A stretch of 64,000 bases of DNA. Origin: Phorcus lineatus (lineage: Eukaryota; Mollusca; Gastropoda; Trochida; Trochidae). The stretch covers positions 36,925,484 to 36,989,483 of the forward strand of contig OV121095.1 in NCBI GenBank assembly GCA_921293015.1, written 5' to 3'. The notes beneath the pieces were generated by a model that saw only the letters and a list, made by a program, of their open reading frames with translations, did not search any database and had not been told where the DNA came from. The position numbers were made by a program, and so were the translations under genes. Position 1 is the stretch's first letter, and the number at the start of each line of letters is the position of its first letter. Shown here in pieces: positions 1-14,840 of this stretch.

Positions 1-172
1 TTGCATTCCTTCCATTTCTATCCTTGTAAGAATGTCAATACTAACCTTTATCTTTGAAGTTGTGAACGCACTTAACTTGAAAATGGGTTCAGTTTAAACT
101 TTAAAACTTGGTTGATATGATTAATGGATTAATTGATAAAAGGATTATTATTTCAAGTGAAATTGCAAAAGG

Positions 173-810
173 TCAACATCTTTGTAAGTCAATATCTATA
201 TTCTTTGATGTCAGGTCATCAATTTCTTCATGATTAACTGGTGGAAAGGGCTTTTTGTCATTACCATTCTTTTGACTTAATAGATAAGCCTTGGCTTTTC
301 TGTGAGAGTGAGTTGACATTTGACGATTATTTGTATTCCTCCAAGCTGTTTTCAGCATGGCAGGCAATCTCTTTCCTTTACACTGAACATTAAAAGATCC
401 TAAATGAGCTCTAACGTGTCTCTGAGGACATCTTTTAGACAGAGGAATCCTTCCTGCTTTCTGGAATGACAGCAGGTGAGGTTTGTAACAAGGGTTCTGA
501 TTGGATGATTTCTACGTCTGCTTGTGTAATATAGTGAGTGACCAAACTGGCTGATTCCCAACAGCAGGCAATTTATCTGGTAATCCACACAGGCACTGAA
601 GACTGAACCAGCTTCGAGGCCTTTTACACAGTCTGTCCAAGGGATGATATTGGGTGATTTACTAGCTGTGTCCATATTTGATTCGCACAGCAGATGACTC
701 GTGGTTGAGTATCAGCATTAGCTCTCTTGTTCCATGCTATACGAGTGATACTCACACCAGCTGACTTGGATACTTGGCAAGAGAAAGGTAGGTTAAATAT
801 CTGGCACATA
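173..810 (-). other. coding-like minus-strand stretch, frame-broken, unidentified
   Basis: Three open frames on the minus strand follow one another (624-809, 400-675 and 173-367) and run together only with frame shifts. They contain polar, non-repetitive peptides such as SCQVSKSAGVSITRIAWNKR and HSHRKAKAYLLSQKNGNDKK. This may be a decayed mobile-element gene or chance. I do not recognise the protein. Confidence 0.2.
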
Positions 811-2516
811 CTTCCCTTGTTGTTGTTACTGCATCACTGAAGGATTTGTTTCTGTAGAATGTTTCTTAGTTCTTCATATCCCTCACTATAAGGCAGATTG
901 GGTAATGCCTCCCTCACTATACTGTGTGGCTTGGTGACACGTCTGCTTTCTTTCATCTTTCAGCTGATGTTGATCAATAAATGAATGCTGTGAAAGGAAC
1001 AATATTGTGATAAACTGATGTTTAAACTGAAATTTTATTAACTTCATAAATGTAGAATGTTGTTACAAAGATGTATTACATGTGGTTTTTGCTGTTTACC
1101 AGCAATCACTATGTTATTAATTTATCTAGTGTTATTATTGAAACTAAAATTATCAAAATGTACAAAATATTTTGAGAAGTTGATTTTCATTGCAAAAAAA
1201 TACTACGTTAAAAATCTCCAGTAATGTTTGTCTCACAGGTTGGTTACATTTACGTTTTGCAAATCAATAATATACCAAAGTATTATAATAACTCTCCATA
1301 AAAATATCATCTCCCTGTTTCTTGAATATATAGTGTTTCAAAGAAAATTTACTTGTTTAAAAGTGAGAAACACAAAATTCAATTCAAAGTTCACAAAGTT
1401 GTGTAATTGAATTTGTCAATTTCACTTCAAAAGAAATTAGGCTTGAAGGAAAATTACCTTAGTTCTTTTGAAAGTTTATCAAGAACATTAAATACCATAA
1501 TCATGATATCGGGATATATATGTAAATCATACAGTGTATAATTGATTGATTAGCACTCAGCAGAGTGGATTATCCGGTACATGAGGGTTTTGGAATAAAT
1601 ATCAGTAATCCTCTGAATTAGCCACCCAGAATTGTTGGGCACTTGTTCATTTGACAGCTAAGATAAGCATTCTGATGTTATCAATTCCATTAAAATTTCT
1701 TTAAAACTCTTTAACCCTCAATTTGCAGTTTTATCAAGTAGTTTACTTTAAATATGATAATATCATATTAAGCTAAAAACAAATTTTGAACAGAAAACCA
1801 AATAATTGGTTTACAAATGAGTCAGAAGAAATGAAGAAGTTAACAAAACAAAAGGATTTTTAATCATCATTTCCCCGTCTAGAAATAAAATATGAATATT
1901 GGGTTTGCAAATGAGTCCCAATAAATGAATAAAGGAAAGCTTAGTAGTATAACAGAGTAATGTTATGGAGTGGGGCAGCTGTTTTGTATTGATTCAGAGA
2001 CAGTTTGCAGAACAGCATGCAGTTTATTGCTTTGTCGCATGCATTAAGTGCATGCTGCTGATTGACTTCACGGCTGTACGTGTCACAATTACACGTGTAT
2101 TTAGCATCAACAAGTCTGATATTCTGGCAGGCTGAAAGAGTTACAATATTATAATCAATTCTGAGTTCGAATTGTATCAAATTAACAAATAGCATAGCAA
2201 ACAGAAAAGTAAAGTATATTGACGAGCAGGTAAACATGGCAGAGTGGTATCATGCTTAAGGGAGCAATGAAGAGCAATGTTGCATTATTGGCGGTGAATT
2301 ATCAATATTCATCAATATAAGTACACCGTGTTTTTGAAAATAACATTGGTATATGTTAGCAGCTACTATTGACTGATAACCAGTCATTAATTTTTTTCCT
2401 CATAGATGATATAGCTGATATGGTGTATGGTTTTGCCAGAATGAAAACTCATATCACCTCTATCTGTCATTTATACCATGTTTTTTCATTTCATTTTTCA
2501 TTTTCACTTCAGATGT

Positions 2517-2582
2517 ATACATTCAACAATGGTACTCAATACATTCAACAATGGTACTCAATACATTCAACAATGGTACTCA
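2517..2582 (+). repeat. 22-bp tandem repeat, three copies
   Basis: Three perfect units, each ATACATTCAACAATGGTACT plus CA, lie head to tail. The open frames over them exist only because of the repeat. Confidence 0.95.
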
Positions 2583-3117
2583 CCAAGAATATGTTATAGT
2601 ACAACACTTAACTTAACAACAAAGAGTGAAAGAGGTTATCTTAGTATAAGTATTTTGTTCAATAATAGCTGTTAGATTAAGTTCCTAAGAATTATTAATT
2701 TCTTCCAAAGAATCACTCAATCTTTACAAGTGATGGAAATACCATAGTTATATGAAATTATTGATTGTCAGCACAAAAGTTGAAAGTGAGGTCTGCTAAA
2801 TTTATTATTTTTTAAAATTTTCCATATTTTGTGACACGGTCAAATAAAACATTGTATAAGGGACAGTAGATACATATAAAAAAAATTCCCAAATTGCGTG
2901 CTACAATTCATTGCGCTAACAAATAAGGACTATATACTAAGTAATAAATGTAAAGTTGACCAATATTTTTAAAAAATTTCTTCTGTTTCTGTCTTCTAAG
3001 TTGATGTCAGTTGTTTTCAGAGATGACTTCAGATAATCCCAGAGTTGTCTGATACAGATCTGAACACCCAACATGGCTTTGGTTTGAGTTAAATCGAAAT
3101 GGCAGATTAGTTCTGCC

Positions 3118-3480
3118 ATTCATGTATAGCTATTCTTAAATTTCTGGACATAAGATGATACATTGATTACACCACTTACACCACTTACAGAAATCATGAC
3201 AGGTTTTGTACTGAGTTCAGTCAAAATTGTACTATTTTCTTCTGCCAATAGAATATAGCTATTCTACGATTTATAAAGACACAATGCAATACAATTGTTA
3301 CATCCCTCACAGAAAACATGTCAGTCTTAAGTTACTTACCAAACTAATCACTATCAAAGAGGCATAAAAACCTGCTGTTTGGCTATATAGTTATTCTCAG
3401 AGTTGTAAAGACCCCAGATGATACAATGGTTAAACCCCCTCTCCCAGGAATCAAATTGCCTGGCGTGCAAGCTGAGAGAG
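3118..3480 (+). repeat. diverged tandem repeat, about 130-bp unit
   Basis: Three units begin with TATAGCTATTCT or TATAGTTATTCT at about 3125, 3254 and 3390. They share ATGATACAaTGgTTA-like and CACAGAAAaCATG-like blocks with many substitutions. Confidence 0.55.
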
Positions 3481-4382
3481 ATGAAATTCTCCACTGTGTA
3501 AACACTCCATGCTTATGTTGCTACAGTGGCTAGTTTTTTACCACTCTTTATCTTTCCTAAATCAATCTCCTGTCATAACATACACAACAATCCTATTTTT
3601 TTCCTAAATATTTCTATTTATGAGAAGCTTTGTACTCTTCTAGAGAATGTGGAAGCAAGATTTGAAGTCAAGTTGGCACCAGACGTTTCTGTATCTGTAG
3701 AGTTCTAAATTGTTGAAATTTTGACAAGAATTTGTTGTGTTCCTGATGGAACATATTATTTGGTTCATTTCTCAGCAGTTAGTCATTTAAAAAATTAATT
3801 TCCTTTGAAGAAAAGGTTTGTATACACTTGTTGATGATTAATTCAAAAAAGGTACATTGCATATTTAAAGTGTACAGAAGACTTTGCTAAGTTCCCATTT
3901 TATTCCTCGCAATTATCTTGAAATTAAAGAGATTTTTTTTTTGTAGGATGTGAATACCATTAGACCAATATAGAAGGTTTATACAGAAAATCTTACTCTC
4001 TTGGATCATGATAGTAGAATTTGAAAATATGTCAAACCTGAAAGTAGCAAATTATATCAACTCCTCTTAACATTAATTTTATGTTATTTTTAAAATGTCA
4101 AGTTTTAAAATACATACATACAATTTGAGTTTTTTTAATCTAATAAATATTCTGTCTAATCTCATTTTCTTTTACGTTTTACCAAAAACATTTTGTAAAA
4201 GAGAACCATATTTTTACAATTATCATTGATGTACCAAATTAATATTTATATAATTAATGGATATCAAATGTCTCTTGTATTTTTTTTCCTTAATTGCTTT
4301 GAACTAACTCAACCCTTTTCCTGTTGAGCTGGGGATTTTTCATTATAATCCTTAACTTGACCAATCCTATGTTATTCCCTCC

Positions 4383-4712
4383 ATGGTGGTTTGCTATCCC
4401 ATTGAAATTGGCATCTGATCAAGAAGTCAATGGTTTCAAATCCCTCCAGGTGTTGAAAAATTTGTCTGCATTTGAGAACTGTTCTACATGCAAGGTTTGG
4501 TTGTGATGCTACACTTAGTATCAGCTCAGTACCACCCATGGTTTGCAAGTTCCAGCCAATGCTAGCAGGTTTCAAAGCAATGCATATAGCCAAAATAGCA
4601 TTGTAGGCTTTCTCCCTGCAATAATACTATCATCAGCCATGATATAAGTGTAATACTCTTGAAAGCGGTGTTTGACCCCAAATCACCTTACCTCACCTCA
4701 CCCCACCTCCAA
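4383..4712 (+). repeat. degenerate tRNA-derived SINE, older copy
   Basis: It is collinear with the better copy at 14545-14840. Both share a decayed B box (here GGTTTCAAATCC), TTTGCAAGTTCCAGCCAATG, TTTCTCC and the tail GCGGTGTTTGACCCCAAATC, then CACC repeats. The shared minus-strand peptide motif IGWNLQTM/IGWNLRTM is a by-product of this homology. Confidence 0.75.
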
Positions 4713-7700
4713 TGAATTTGGCTCTCATAATGGTTTACACATATTAGTTTTGAGATTTATTTTCTTTTTGTTCAGTTGTACATCTTTCATCATGGGATTT
4801 GAATATCAAAATAATAAAAGAATGAATGTTATATGACTGAAAAACTCTCTTTGATCTTTTTCATTTTCAAAGGGAAAATTTACATGTAATCATAGTACCT
4901 GTATCAAATGACTGCGGTGAGATCTAATTTTCACAAACGTTCTTTCCAGTCAACATGCTCCCACCCAAGTCATCACTGTTGAACAGCTTTAAGTTTTCAA
5001 CGAGGCCTGTCATAGCTTTTGATGAGAACTGTCCCGAAACCTGAAGATTTGTCACTCTAAATACCAGTCTTACACAGTTCCATCAAGTGTATTGAGCACT
5101 CTGTCAATTAAACTTCAGTTTTGACATAATAATCGCTAATCTCATTACAAAACATTAAGGTCGGGTGCATTAATGTCCTTTGTGTACCCATTTCCCTCTC
5201 TTCTTATCATATTCAATAACATGATTATTTCAAAACTCATTAGATGATTCTTTGCATTTGCAATTTTTTTTTATGAAGATGTGATGAGCATTTGCAGCTG
5301 TCATTTTAGGTTTTTGTTTTCAATGCTAAGACCTTTAAATTCTTGAATATTCTGATTTTTAGGTGGCCCCTCTTTTTAATTTGTTTTTTTAATAATCATT
5401 TAATATTTTTTTGAATTTAGATTTTTTAAGAATAATTTTTGAAAGGAATTTACAAACAATACTCATTTCATAAATTTGAAAAAATGAATAAAATTGTTGA
5501 ACTGGTGATGATCTTGACTCTTAATTCCTTAAGTCATATTTGACACGCAATTTATCAATACCAATCTGACGCTGATAGCATTCCTTACTCATTATGACTT
5601 TGTTTAAGGATTCAAAACAAAATTTGAACATTGCGTGTTGAAATTATTTGGGCTTTATGAAAATTAGGTAACATAATGGGTGCATGATAGACTTAACTTG
5701 AAACTAATGTGGATTTGAAGGAGGGTTTAAAAATGCTACGATCAGTTAGCACAGGATGGTGTGGTATTTGACTCGTCTTCTCCTTAGTATAAGAGTCCCT
5801 GACCATTCCTTTATGGCTGACTTTCAGAAATAATGGTGTTAAATACCAGGCTGTCTCCGGGCTAATTATAAACAGAATATTATTCAATTTACAGGGAGAG
5901 AAGACTTTTCCTGAACTTTGTTTTTGAGTTAGATAAAATTTTCATAAAATTGTCATTTTGGGATTCTTGAACAGCTTTAAAATAAAAAATATATATATCA
6001 TCTGATATAGTGAATGTAAGTGAAGAAGTGAAAAAGCAAAACACAACAAGGTGTATTGGATATTAAGGATAAGGGGGAAGCACTTGTCCACTTTGAAAAT
6101 GAATTTAGGGTACTTGGCGGCTATCAGGATCCATTTAAGCATACTGGGCGGAAGAACTTTAGAAAGTTACAAATAGAGCAGGGTGGGTGTACCATCCAAA
6201 CCAACAGACAACCAAGTGCAGGGGTGGAGGGAGCCCCTTCATCAGACCCTATGATCCTGAAGGGGGAGGGGGGGGGTAAGAGTGAGAGCCCCAAAGCATT
6301 ATTAAAATTTGATATTAAATGTGGCAGTACCCTGTTGACAATCATGAATGTCTTGTACATTGAAACTATATACAATCAGTCAAATAGATTTGATCAAATG
6401 CTATGGTAGAATGTTATAAATACAAACGTCCTTCACTCGGTGGTCCACTAATTGGGCAATTTGATTTCCTATGTGTGATTGTAATTATATCTGAAATTGG
6501 TACACTGAACCACTGAATATTCCAAACGAATGAAACTAATTTGTTCATTTGTTTCTATCACGTTTTGTGTATAATATTTCTGAACATGGTTGTCATTTGT
6601 TGTCATAGAAACCTTATTTTAACCTGTTATTTTAACAATAATTTTTATTGATAGGAAAATTCATGTTTATGTTTTATTACCAAAACAAATATTCACTGAA
6701 AGAAGAAACACTATCTGGAGATTTTAAATTCTGTTTTATCCAATTGAACATAAACAATATTGATTGTCTTGCCACAATGAAAACTCTTAATTAGCTGCGT
6801 CTATGACAACCCCCTACATATTCGAGATGCACCGTGTCCCTAATTCCAGCTAATTACATAGAATCTTTGGTTCCAACAGATAAGGTTCATTAGGAAAGAA
6901 CTCCATCTTGGCTCAGATAAAAATTCATCAGATAAACCCGAGTGAGGCGAGAAATCTAATGTAGACGAGAAATCTTCTAGAACAAATGTATACCTGTCCT
7001 CTACCTGTCTGTTAACGACATAAATGCTGTCTCTCAGGTGCAATCAGTGTGCTAGTACACCTTCCTAGTAAAAGCTCAGAATTGATTGTCATACCTGTGT
7101 ACACCTATAAAGGTGAGATGATTACCTTGAAGGGTCATCATGGTTTGATATTTTGTATTGGAAATTTACAACTTGATGACATTCAGAGATATTTTAATTG
7201 GACTTTGTGAAGGTCAAGCGAAAGGCAAGAGAAAAAAAGCCCTTTAGGCTTGTCTATTATTGGCATCTAAATTTCACGATATCTCTGTCTGAATTAATTG
7301 TATTATCTCAATATGAAAAATATGTCATTTAAAGTGCAAATACAAAAGGTCATCAGGATAGCTTTAGTTGGCTACAAAATCTATCAATAGTTTCTTGTAT
7401 TTATATATATGCTGTTGAAAATTATAGATTCATAAGATTCACTGGAGCTAGGATTGATGGAGAAAACAAGATATTAAAAAAGGACATTTGACCTGATTAT
7501 CTTAGTAATCCGTTTTTTTGGAGTTAGCCCTTAAAAATCAAATTATAGATTGCAAGTAACATTTGGATGACTTAATTTGATTTCCAAAAAAAAATTAGTG
7601 CAGGGAAATAGATTTGAAAAATTAGTAATAGAATTTTGTGTGATTGGAGTAAAAGAAGCTAACGGTGATTTGCCCCAGTGCCAGTGTAGGCTGTCAGAGA

Positions 7701-10700
7701 GATGTAGATGTGATTTATCAGGGCGAGAGCGATAGAGAGGGAAACAAATTGACGTGAGATGGATCTCGATATCAGGGAACGGAGGACCGATCTCACGAGC
7801 GAGTAGCTCCGTAATTACCGATACTGATTGATGGGCAACCAGGGCAATCTCTGCCATTGCTATACCTGGTTAGCTCTTGTAGCCCATAGAGTAACCTAGG
7901 CGTCTTCAAGTTGGCTCAGACCTTCTGCAGGTTGATGGTGAATCTCTCTCTGAGACCATGCAATGTTTCATGGACATGAATGCTTTGAAACAATTGATTG
8001 CAACAAGTAATGTGAGCATCAACCTTGTAGCTCTGCATTTAATTCTACTGGCTGATAGAGAACATCCTTATCTAGGCCAGATACTGATTAACTTAGTTTA
8101 ACAGTGTAGTGTAAACAGGTAGCCAAGGCTGCCAAAATTTCTGAAATCTGACATCAAAGGTCGGCAAATCATCTGTAAGCTTTTCTTATGTCAATGTACT
8201 AAATACATCCCAGCAATCAGTTTAGGGATACAATATTTGAATCGAGCAAGCAGTCCTCTCAATCAAGGCTGCCCATTTTTCGCTTATATGACGACCGACC
8301 ATTAGCTAAAGGTTTTACTTTTCACAGTTTCTGTTGACAAGATTGGACAGCCAACTTGCTATTCAGCGTCAGCCGGACCTCCAACTTGTCCAATCAATTG
8401 TAAGGGCACAATGGTCTCTCAGCCCTACCAACACACTGGAGTGGAATATAGACATTACGTTGTTCTGTTCCTCTTGGCTTTCAATGTAATTTTGCTGTGT
8501 AGTAGATTCTTCAAGTCCAACAATAAATGTTCTAGCCATCATATTTGACTGCACATAACTGACATGGCTCTATGTTCATATAGGCGATGGCTCTTTACTT
8601 AGGGTAATGGAAACGAGACTCCTCCTGCAAGGACTGTACTTGACATAATTAACAATTTAGTTGTTCTGGTTGCTAACAATCTGTTGGCAGTTTCATTTAT
8701 TTCTAGAGTTTTTCCTTGTATGGCAGTATTAGACCTTAAACGATAAACTTAATGTCAAGTCCCAAAAATAAATTCAAAGTTGCTCATTTTCACTCTTTCA
8801 CTTTGATATTGCTCCAAAATGCTATTATAAATTTGACCAATGATAAAACTAATTATAGAAAATTGCTTGCTTGGTAAACCAACATTTATAGTATTTCTTG
8901 GGTTCATCATGGCTTCCAATCTAAGACTGAACTGTGAAAATGTGCTTGCTTTGAAGCTGTTTCTATTGGTCTGGTACGAATATGTCCCCAGTGCTTCTTA
9001 TTTTATGATTGAACTTTTGAAATGTGCTTGCTTTACAACTTGATATGCTCTCACACCAATATGCCTGCCATTGATTTTGATTCCTAGATTGGACTCCACG
9101 CAATTGACTTGCTGTCTAGTAAGGTGATATGTCTTCAAGTCCAGTGATGTGTCTAACGACATGACGAACACTCTGAAGGGCAATTACTTCAGCTAATGGG
9201 GGCTATTTTAGCCGTCCTGTCAAGCTGGACATTGATGGAAGGAGAGAGGGGTCATTGGTACATGTGCCTCAATGTCCAGCTGATTCTTGACCAGTCGGCT
9301 TGGCTATTTCAAAGTTCTTGGTTAGTATTATTGATAGGATGGAAGAGTTTGAAGCACAGAGGACTCATGTCATCCGAGTCGAATCAAGTTCCTGTTAAGA
9401 CCTTACCTGGCACACTTAATATATTGAGGATACTAAACGACCTTCCATTTAATACTATTTTTATCAACAAGTTTAATAAAAATAGTATTAAAATGAAGGA
9501 AGTTTTTATTCTATTTATTACTTTACCTCAGTAATCAAGCATGATTGCACGAAATTTTCAGTGACTTGGCCGTCATTGTGATGGCAGGGCCAACATTGTG
9601 ACATCACAACCACACAATATAATGACGTCATAGATGAGTAGTATTACACTAGTTTAAGATCACCGTATAAATATAATACTGCAGTATCTTGCTTGGGCGA
9701 GTAATAAAATGGTATAATTTCAAAGTAATGAATCACCAATCCTCAATTATTACTTTTGTGTCAGATTTCTTCAATAAACTTGAGTAGTCATAAGTCTTAG
9801 TCAAGATCTTAATATGGAATCGTTTCAGATACATATGAGTCTAATTGTCAAGAAAACAAAAAGTTTTAAGGGTTATCAACATCTTTGTTATTGACTATAG
9901 CTATTGTCAATTATAAAGAAGTAGATAGTCAAAAAAAACCTCTTGTCTTCCCTATACTGCCTATACTTCTATCAAGCACTTAATGAGACTGCATCCACAT
10001 CGTTATTGATCCAGGCTAATTAGCCAGGGTTGATAACGATGAGTCTCATTTTTATTGTGTATGCGGTCTTGCTTTAAGTTCCTGTGAATTTAACCCCTGT
10101 GAATAGTTGACATCATGAATCATTATCACCTTTAGTGGTGAAAAAAATGGGTATGTGCAACATTTATATTTCACATTGTATAATTTATGAAAAACAATTG
10201 TTGTACACAGTTTCCTTTAATCAAAATCAAACAATAATCATGTACACTTGAACTTACATGTTATAATTTTGAAGGTTGAGTGCTGAGTTGTCTTTTTCTT
10301 AACTGAACATTTTTATGCTGAAATCCTAGTTCGTTCCGGGCGATATTTCTGGCTAGTATATTACGTATTTATAATTGAGTGTGGACAGATGAAGCTTTTT
10401 CTCTGATATGATTTTCTTTAAAGAAAATCTATACATACTAAAATAGACACTCATTTTAGAAAATAGCTTAATACTGAAATAGCTTTTAAGCTGGTTTTTT
10501 TATTGATCAAATTGCATATATCCTCAGGAGAAGATACAATAATAACAACATGTTTGAAACTTTTTTTTTTTTTTTTTTTGCAGTGGATATTTTTATATCT
10601 TCATACTGCAGAACATTATAATCAAGCAGATATTGAAGAGATTATTACGAGATTTGTTTTTTTTATCAAAAAATATTTCCGTCATAATAAAGGCAAGATT

Positions 10701-13700
10701 TCCTTAAAAACAACTTCCTTATTGAGAACATACCATAGTTTTGGTGTCAAATTTTTTTGTCAGAGAGAGTTTTGTTTATCTTTCTATCGAACATTAAACA
10801 GCCAGGTTTTTTGAGATTATTTATAACATTGTTTTGTCAGTGAATGTTTCTATCTGTGTTTACTGAACATAAAATTGACGGATGCTCATGGAGGTACCTC
10901 TATCGATCGATTGAATGGGCAACTGGTAAACGTTGTGTGCCCATTGATTTTATTCTGGCTAGTGAAACCCGGGCTGACCGTCAGATTCCCAACAGAGAAG
11001 CAGCTGAAAGGGTTACATCTGTAGCTTGTAATTTTTCAGGTAACCTGTGATTTGTTAGTTTCCCATGCATGAGATGTTCATTATTGCCATTTTTTCTTGA
11101 CTTGATGTTCTTTATCAGAGTGATTCAAGGTTTGTCAACCTTTGACATATCTGGTATGAGAAGGGTTATAATTATGGATGACATGTTAAATTTGTTACGT
11201 GCCCAATCTATCAATTCTACCACCCTATATTCAATCATCTATTTTTTTACCATGTTAAAGAAAACATACTATATCAAGTTTATGGAATTGCTTTTAGTTC
11301 TTTACCATAACTTTTCAGCTTCAAAGAAGGTGATTAAGTGTATGTCAAGCTTTTACCAGTTTGATACGAGAGAGAAGATTCATAGATGATCTTCTCATTT
11401 CACACTGTCTGAGTTACACACACGATACCTGTACAAGGGAACCAAAGTTCTTCAGCGTTGAGTTTCCAGTAGATCCAGTTTACGTCAACCTTTTCATGAT
11501 TTGCTGGCTACTCCATCACTATTTCTGACTTATATTAATCTTACATTCTATTTCTGGTGCTATGTATTTATAAGCATAGCAGGGCTACTAAGCCATGTTT
11601 GTATGAAATGCAATTCATTCTTTCAAACAGTTTCAACCAAGTAGACGGGAGTAGACATCACTTTGTGATTCTTCCAACGCCTCTGAGAGGAAATCTATTC
11701 AAATCTTGAAAACTATTTCTGTATCTTATTATATAAGACTGCCAAGTCAAGTTTGTTTGAAATGCCATCTTTGCAATAGATGCTCTTTCTTTTTCTGGCT
11801 TGACTCTTTTAACTGTTACATTTATTTTCCATCTCTTTTAAATTTTAGATTAGGACACATATAACATTAAGCCATGAAAATGTCAGATTGAAGTTTTCAT
11901 CAATTTTGTCAATGAGTCCATGGTTTTCAAGCTCTTCTGACAATTTATACCTCAATTCTACCTTTCCATTGTTTTAACTTATGTTACTCACCTTTTTATA
12001 TTGTGTAGCAAAGCTGTTGAAGTTTTTATGAACTTTACAAGCAAGAGATGTTATGGATTAGAGGCTTATACACACATATTGATTAATATATCTTTCATTC
12101 CCTCTCACAAAACCCTTGGCTGATTTCTATGTAGAAGAAGTCTCTACTTGCTCGACATGTTAAATTTCCCTTGACAGGAAATTGGGTCAAATGAGGTTGC
12201 ATAATTCTTGTACCCTAACTACAAGATTTGGACCAAATTCATAGGGATTTTTTTCCTCTCTGAAAAATTATTATCCTATGTAAGACATTTTCCTGTTGAA
12301 AAAATGGAAATTTTAAGATAAGTTGGGTTTGCTTAAAAACCTTCAGTTTTAAGTTTCCAGAAACATGAGTTGTAAAGAAAATTGATTGAGAAGGTAATTT
12401 CAGAAGTAAGGAAAGAATAGAGAAATCATGTTGTGATTAGTTTTCTTGAAATATCGCTCTTGTATTTTAAGACATTTCTTTGAAGATTGATGAAAAGGAA
12501 AAGATATTTCTTGAAAACTTGTTTTTTCAGTGTTTATAATATTTTACTTGAGTGACATCATGAAACAAGTTTGGAAAGAAAAATTTCAAGATTGTTATTC
12601 TGATCTTCTTACAAAAGCATGAAATACCTAAGTGTTGTCGTGTTCAATCAATGACTAAAACCGAAGTAATATCAAATCCATTCTGTATCGAGCAAGATCA
12701 GCACTCAATAATGAGTTGACATTTATTATGTTTGCACTAGCATTAATCCCACAGAAAAACTGTTTGTGCAAAATTTGGTCAGCATTTTGCTAAAAGGAAA
12801 GAGAATTATACATCAATTCCACACTCATTCAACACACAGCTGTAAATTCAACATCAATACACTCTATTTTGGTTACCATGACAATGAAGAAAATAATTGA
12901 AGGTTTTTATAATTCTAGATTGCTTTGAGATTAGTTATTGCTCCCGTACATGGAAGCAAAGATTGTGTTGATCAATATCTAATGCGTTTTTTATCCATCT
13001 GATTTTTTACTAAAGTAAACCTCACAAGATAGCAACATTGTTTGATTTAAAAATGGCATGAAATATTATCTATATGGTAAAAAAAGAATATGTTATCAAG
13101 CTTGTTTTGATCCATCTGGTTCATTTTTTATCAGATTATTTACTTAAAACATCTTGATTAAGGTAGTAGTATTTACAGACTGAACATGAAATGTGATGTG
13201 TTCAATTATTTATTAATCATGAGTTGTTTTGACACAAATATCTCATTATTTACACAAGGAAACATCCTTAAAATGTTGAGGTTGCAAGATTGGTTGGTTC
13301 AACATCAAACATTACCAGGTACATTGAGAATCAATCAGAGGCTTGTTCTTGTGTGATTTTTGTCAAAGGAATTATTTTCACTGTGGTTATTTGTCAAGGG
13401 ATCCTTTGAAGATAACAAGTTAATCAGGAATATTTTGATGGAAAACATCCTTAAGTTACCCAGATTGGATGACAGGCATAAGTATTGTTTGTTACATCAA
13501 GATTCAATTGAAATTTTTGATTGTGTTGAACTATTATTTTCTTGGGTTAAAACAGTTTTAAAAAAAGAATAAGATTAGTTAAACTTTGATAAAAACAAGT
13601 CAGTTTATGGTCATCCAGATAATGTCAAATGAAAAGATTTATTACTGGCCCGTTGAAGATATTACTGTTTGTAAATCAAGCAACACTGATGATTGTCATG

Positions 13701-13829
13701 TGATTGTGATTTCCAAATATTTGAGACTTAACCTATAAAAAAATTCCCCTCTCAAAACGCATTCACAGTGTCTCCGCAAGCAAAATTTTACCATTGCCAC
13801 AAGTGCATCTGCAAGTACTTTTTCACCTT

Positions 13830-13995
13830 CACCAAAGGGTAAGAAAGTCGTAAAATGTACAGGCCTGTAGCGACAATGTGGATGTATCTTCAAAAAGTTA
13901 TTGTAGTCGTAAAAGTTTACAGCAACGAGTGCCTCTAGAGACTATGTGGATGCATCCTAAAGGTGTAATTAGGTCGTAAAAGTCGTAATTACTAC
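13830..13995 (+). repeat. short diverged direct repeat around GTCGTAAAA
   Basis: Two units with GTCGTAAAATGTACAGG or GTCGTAAAAGTTTACAG, a GACaATGTGGATG-like block and ATCcT are followed by a third GTCGTAAAAGTCGTAATT. The period is about 70 bp. Confidence 0.45.
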
Positions 13996-14544
13996 AATGT
14001 TCATATTAGCACTTATCTTCTTATTTATGACAATATAAGTCGGTTTGTGTTTTAACAATTTTATAAAACTTCTAGAATGTTTTTGGTATATGACTAGCTC
14101 TTGCTCTTTAAGTAGTAAACCACTACTTCATTTAATGAAAATATCATTTATCAAAGATGGTCATGTGATCCTACATTTCATACAAGAAGATTTATCAGAT
14201 TGATGGTGACGTTAGTTGTATGTCACATTCAGAATTTCCTCCAGAGTGACATCGTCACCTAGAAACATGTTTGGGGTTCAACAGCAGCAGAGGACTTATT
14301 CCAAGGACCACTCTGGTCTGTGTATATCATCTTGATTAGATTTGAGGAGAAGTAGCAGACCGATTGATTATGGATTATGGTTGTGTGAGGGATGGCAGTA
14401 GGTGAGCTGAGGTCAGTTCAAGAGAAGGGGTCAGTCACACCTATCATTGGTTCCTTGCTGGCAGGCTCTTATATAACTGCAAAGTGCTTTGGATAAACAT
14501 GCTCGGTGGATTAACAAACAGACTAATCTACTTGTTGATAGACC

Positions 14545-14840
14545 ATTGCTAGGATAGCGAAGTGGGTATGATGTTTGGCTTCGGATCAAGAGGTCCGAGG
14601 TTCGAATGCCACCAGGGGCTCGACAACTTTGTTTGCATGTAGTAAGGTTAGGGTACAATGCTAATCTGAATTTCAACTCAGTACGATTCATTGTTCGCAA
14701 GTTCCAGCCAATGCTCACAGGTTTTGCCACAATGCATAGCCTCAAAGGGTTGTAAGCTTTCTCCTTGTAATAAGGCTAGCATATGTGATATAAGTAAAAA
14801 AAAACTCTCGAAATCGGTGTTTAACCCAAATCACCTCACC
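14545..14840 (+). repeat. tRNA-derived SINE with recognisable A and B boxes
   Basis: The A box TAGCGAAGTGG lies at 14555-14565 and the B box GGTTCGAATGC at 14599-14609, a normal RNA polymerase III spacing. The body ends with TCGGTGTTTAACCCAAATCA and CCTCACC. The tRNA part is not an intact tRNA. The tail resembles SINE tails that I recall from molluscs. Confidence 0.8.

Noticed and set aside
6056..6409. 117-codon open frame with an overlapping minus-strand frame
   Set aside because: No domain, splice signal or promoter is recognised, and a low-complexity G-rich run passes through it. I see no reason to call it a gene.
9215..9295. Inverted repeat around AGCTGGACATTGA
   Set aside because: Only 13 bases pair perfectly and no further copies were noticed, so it may be chance.
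14555..14610. Possible tRNA gene
   Set aside because: A and B boxes are present, but no cloverleaf can be drawn and a SINE body follows, with an older homologous copy at 4383-4712.
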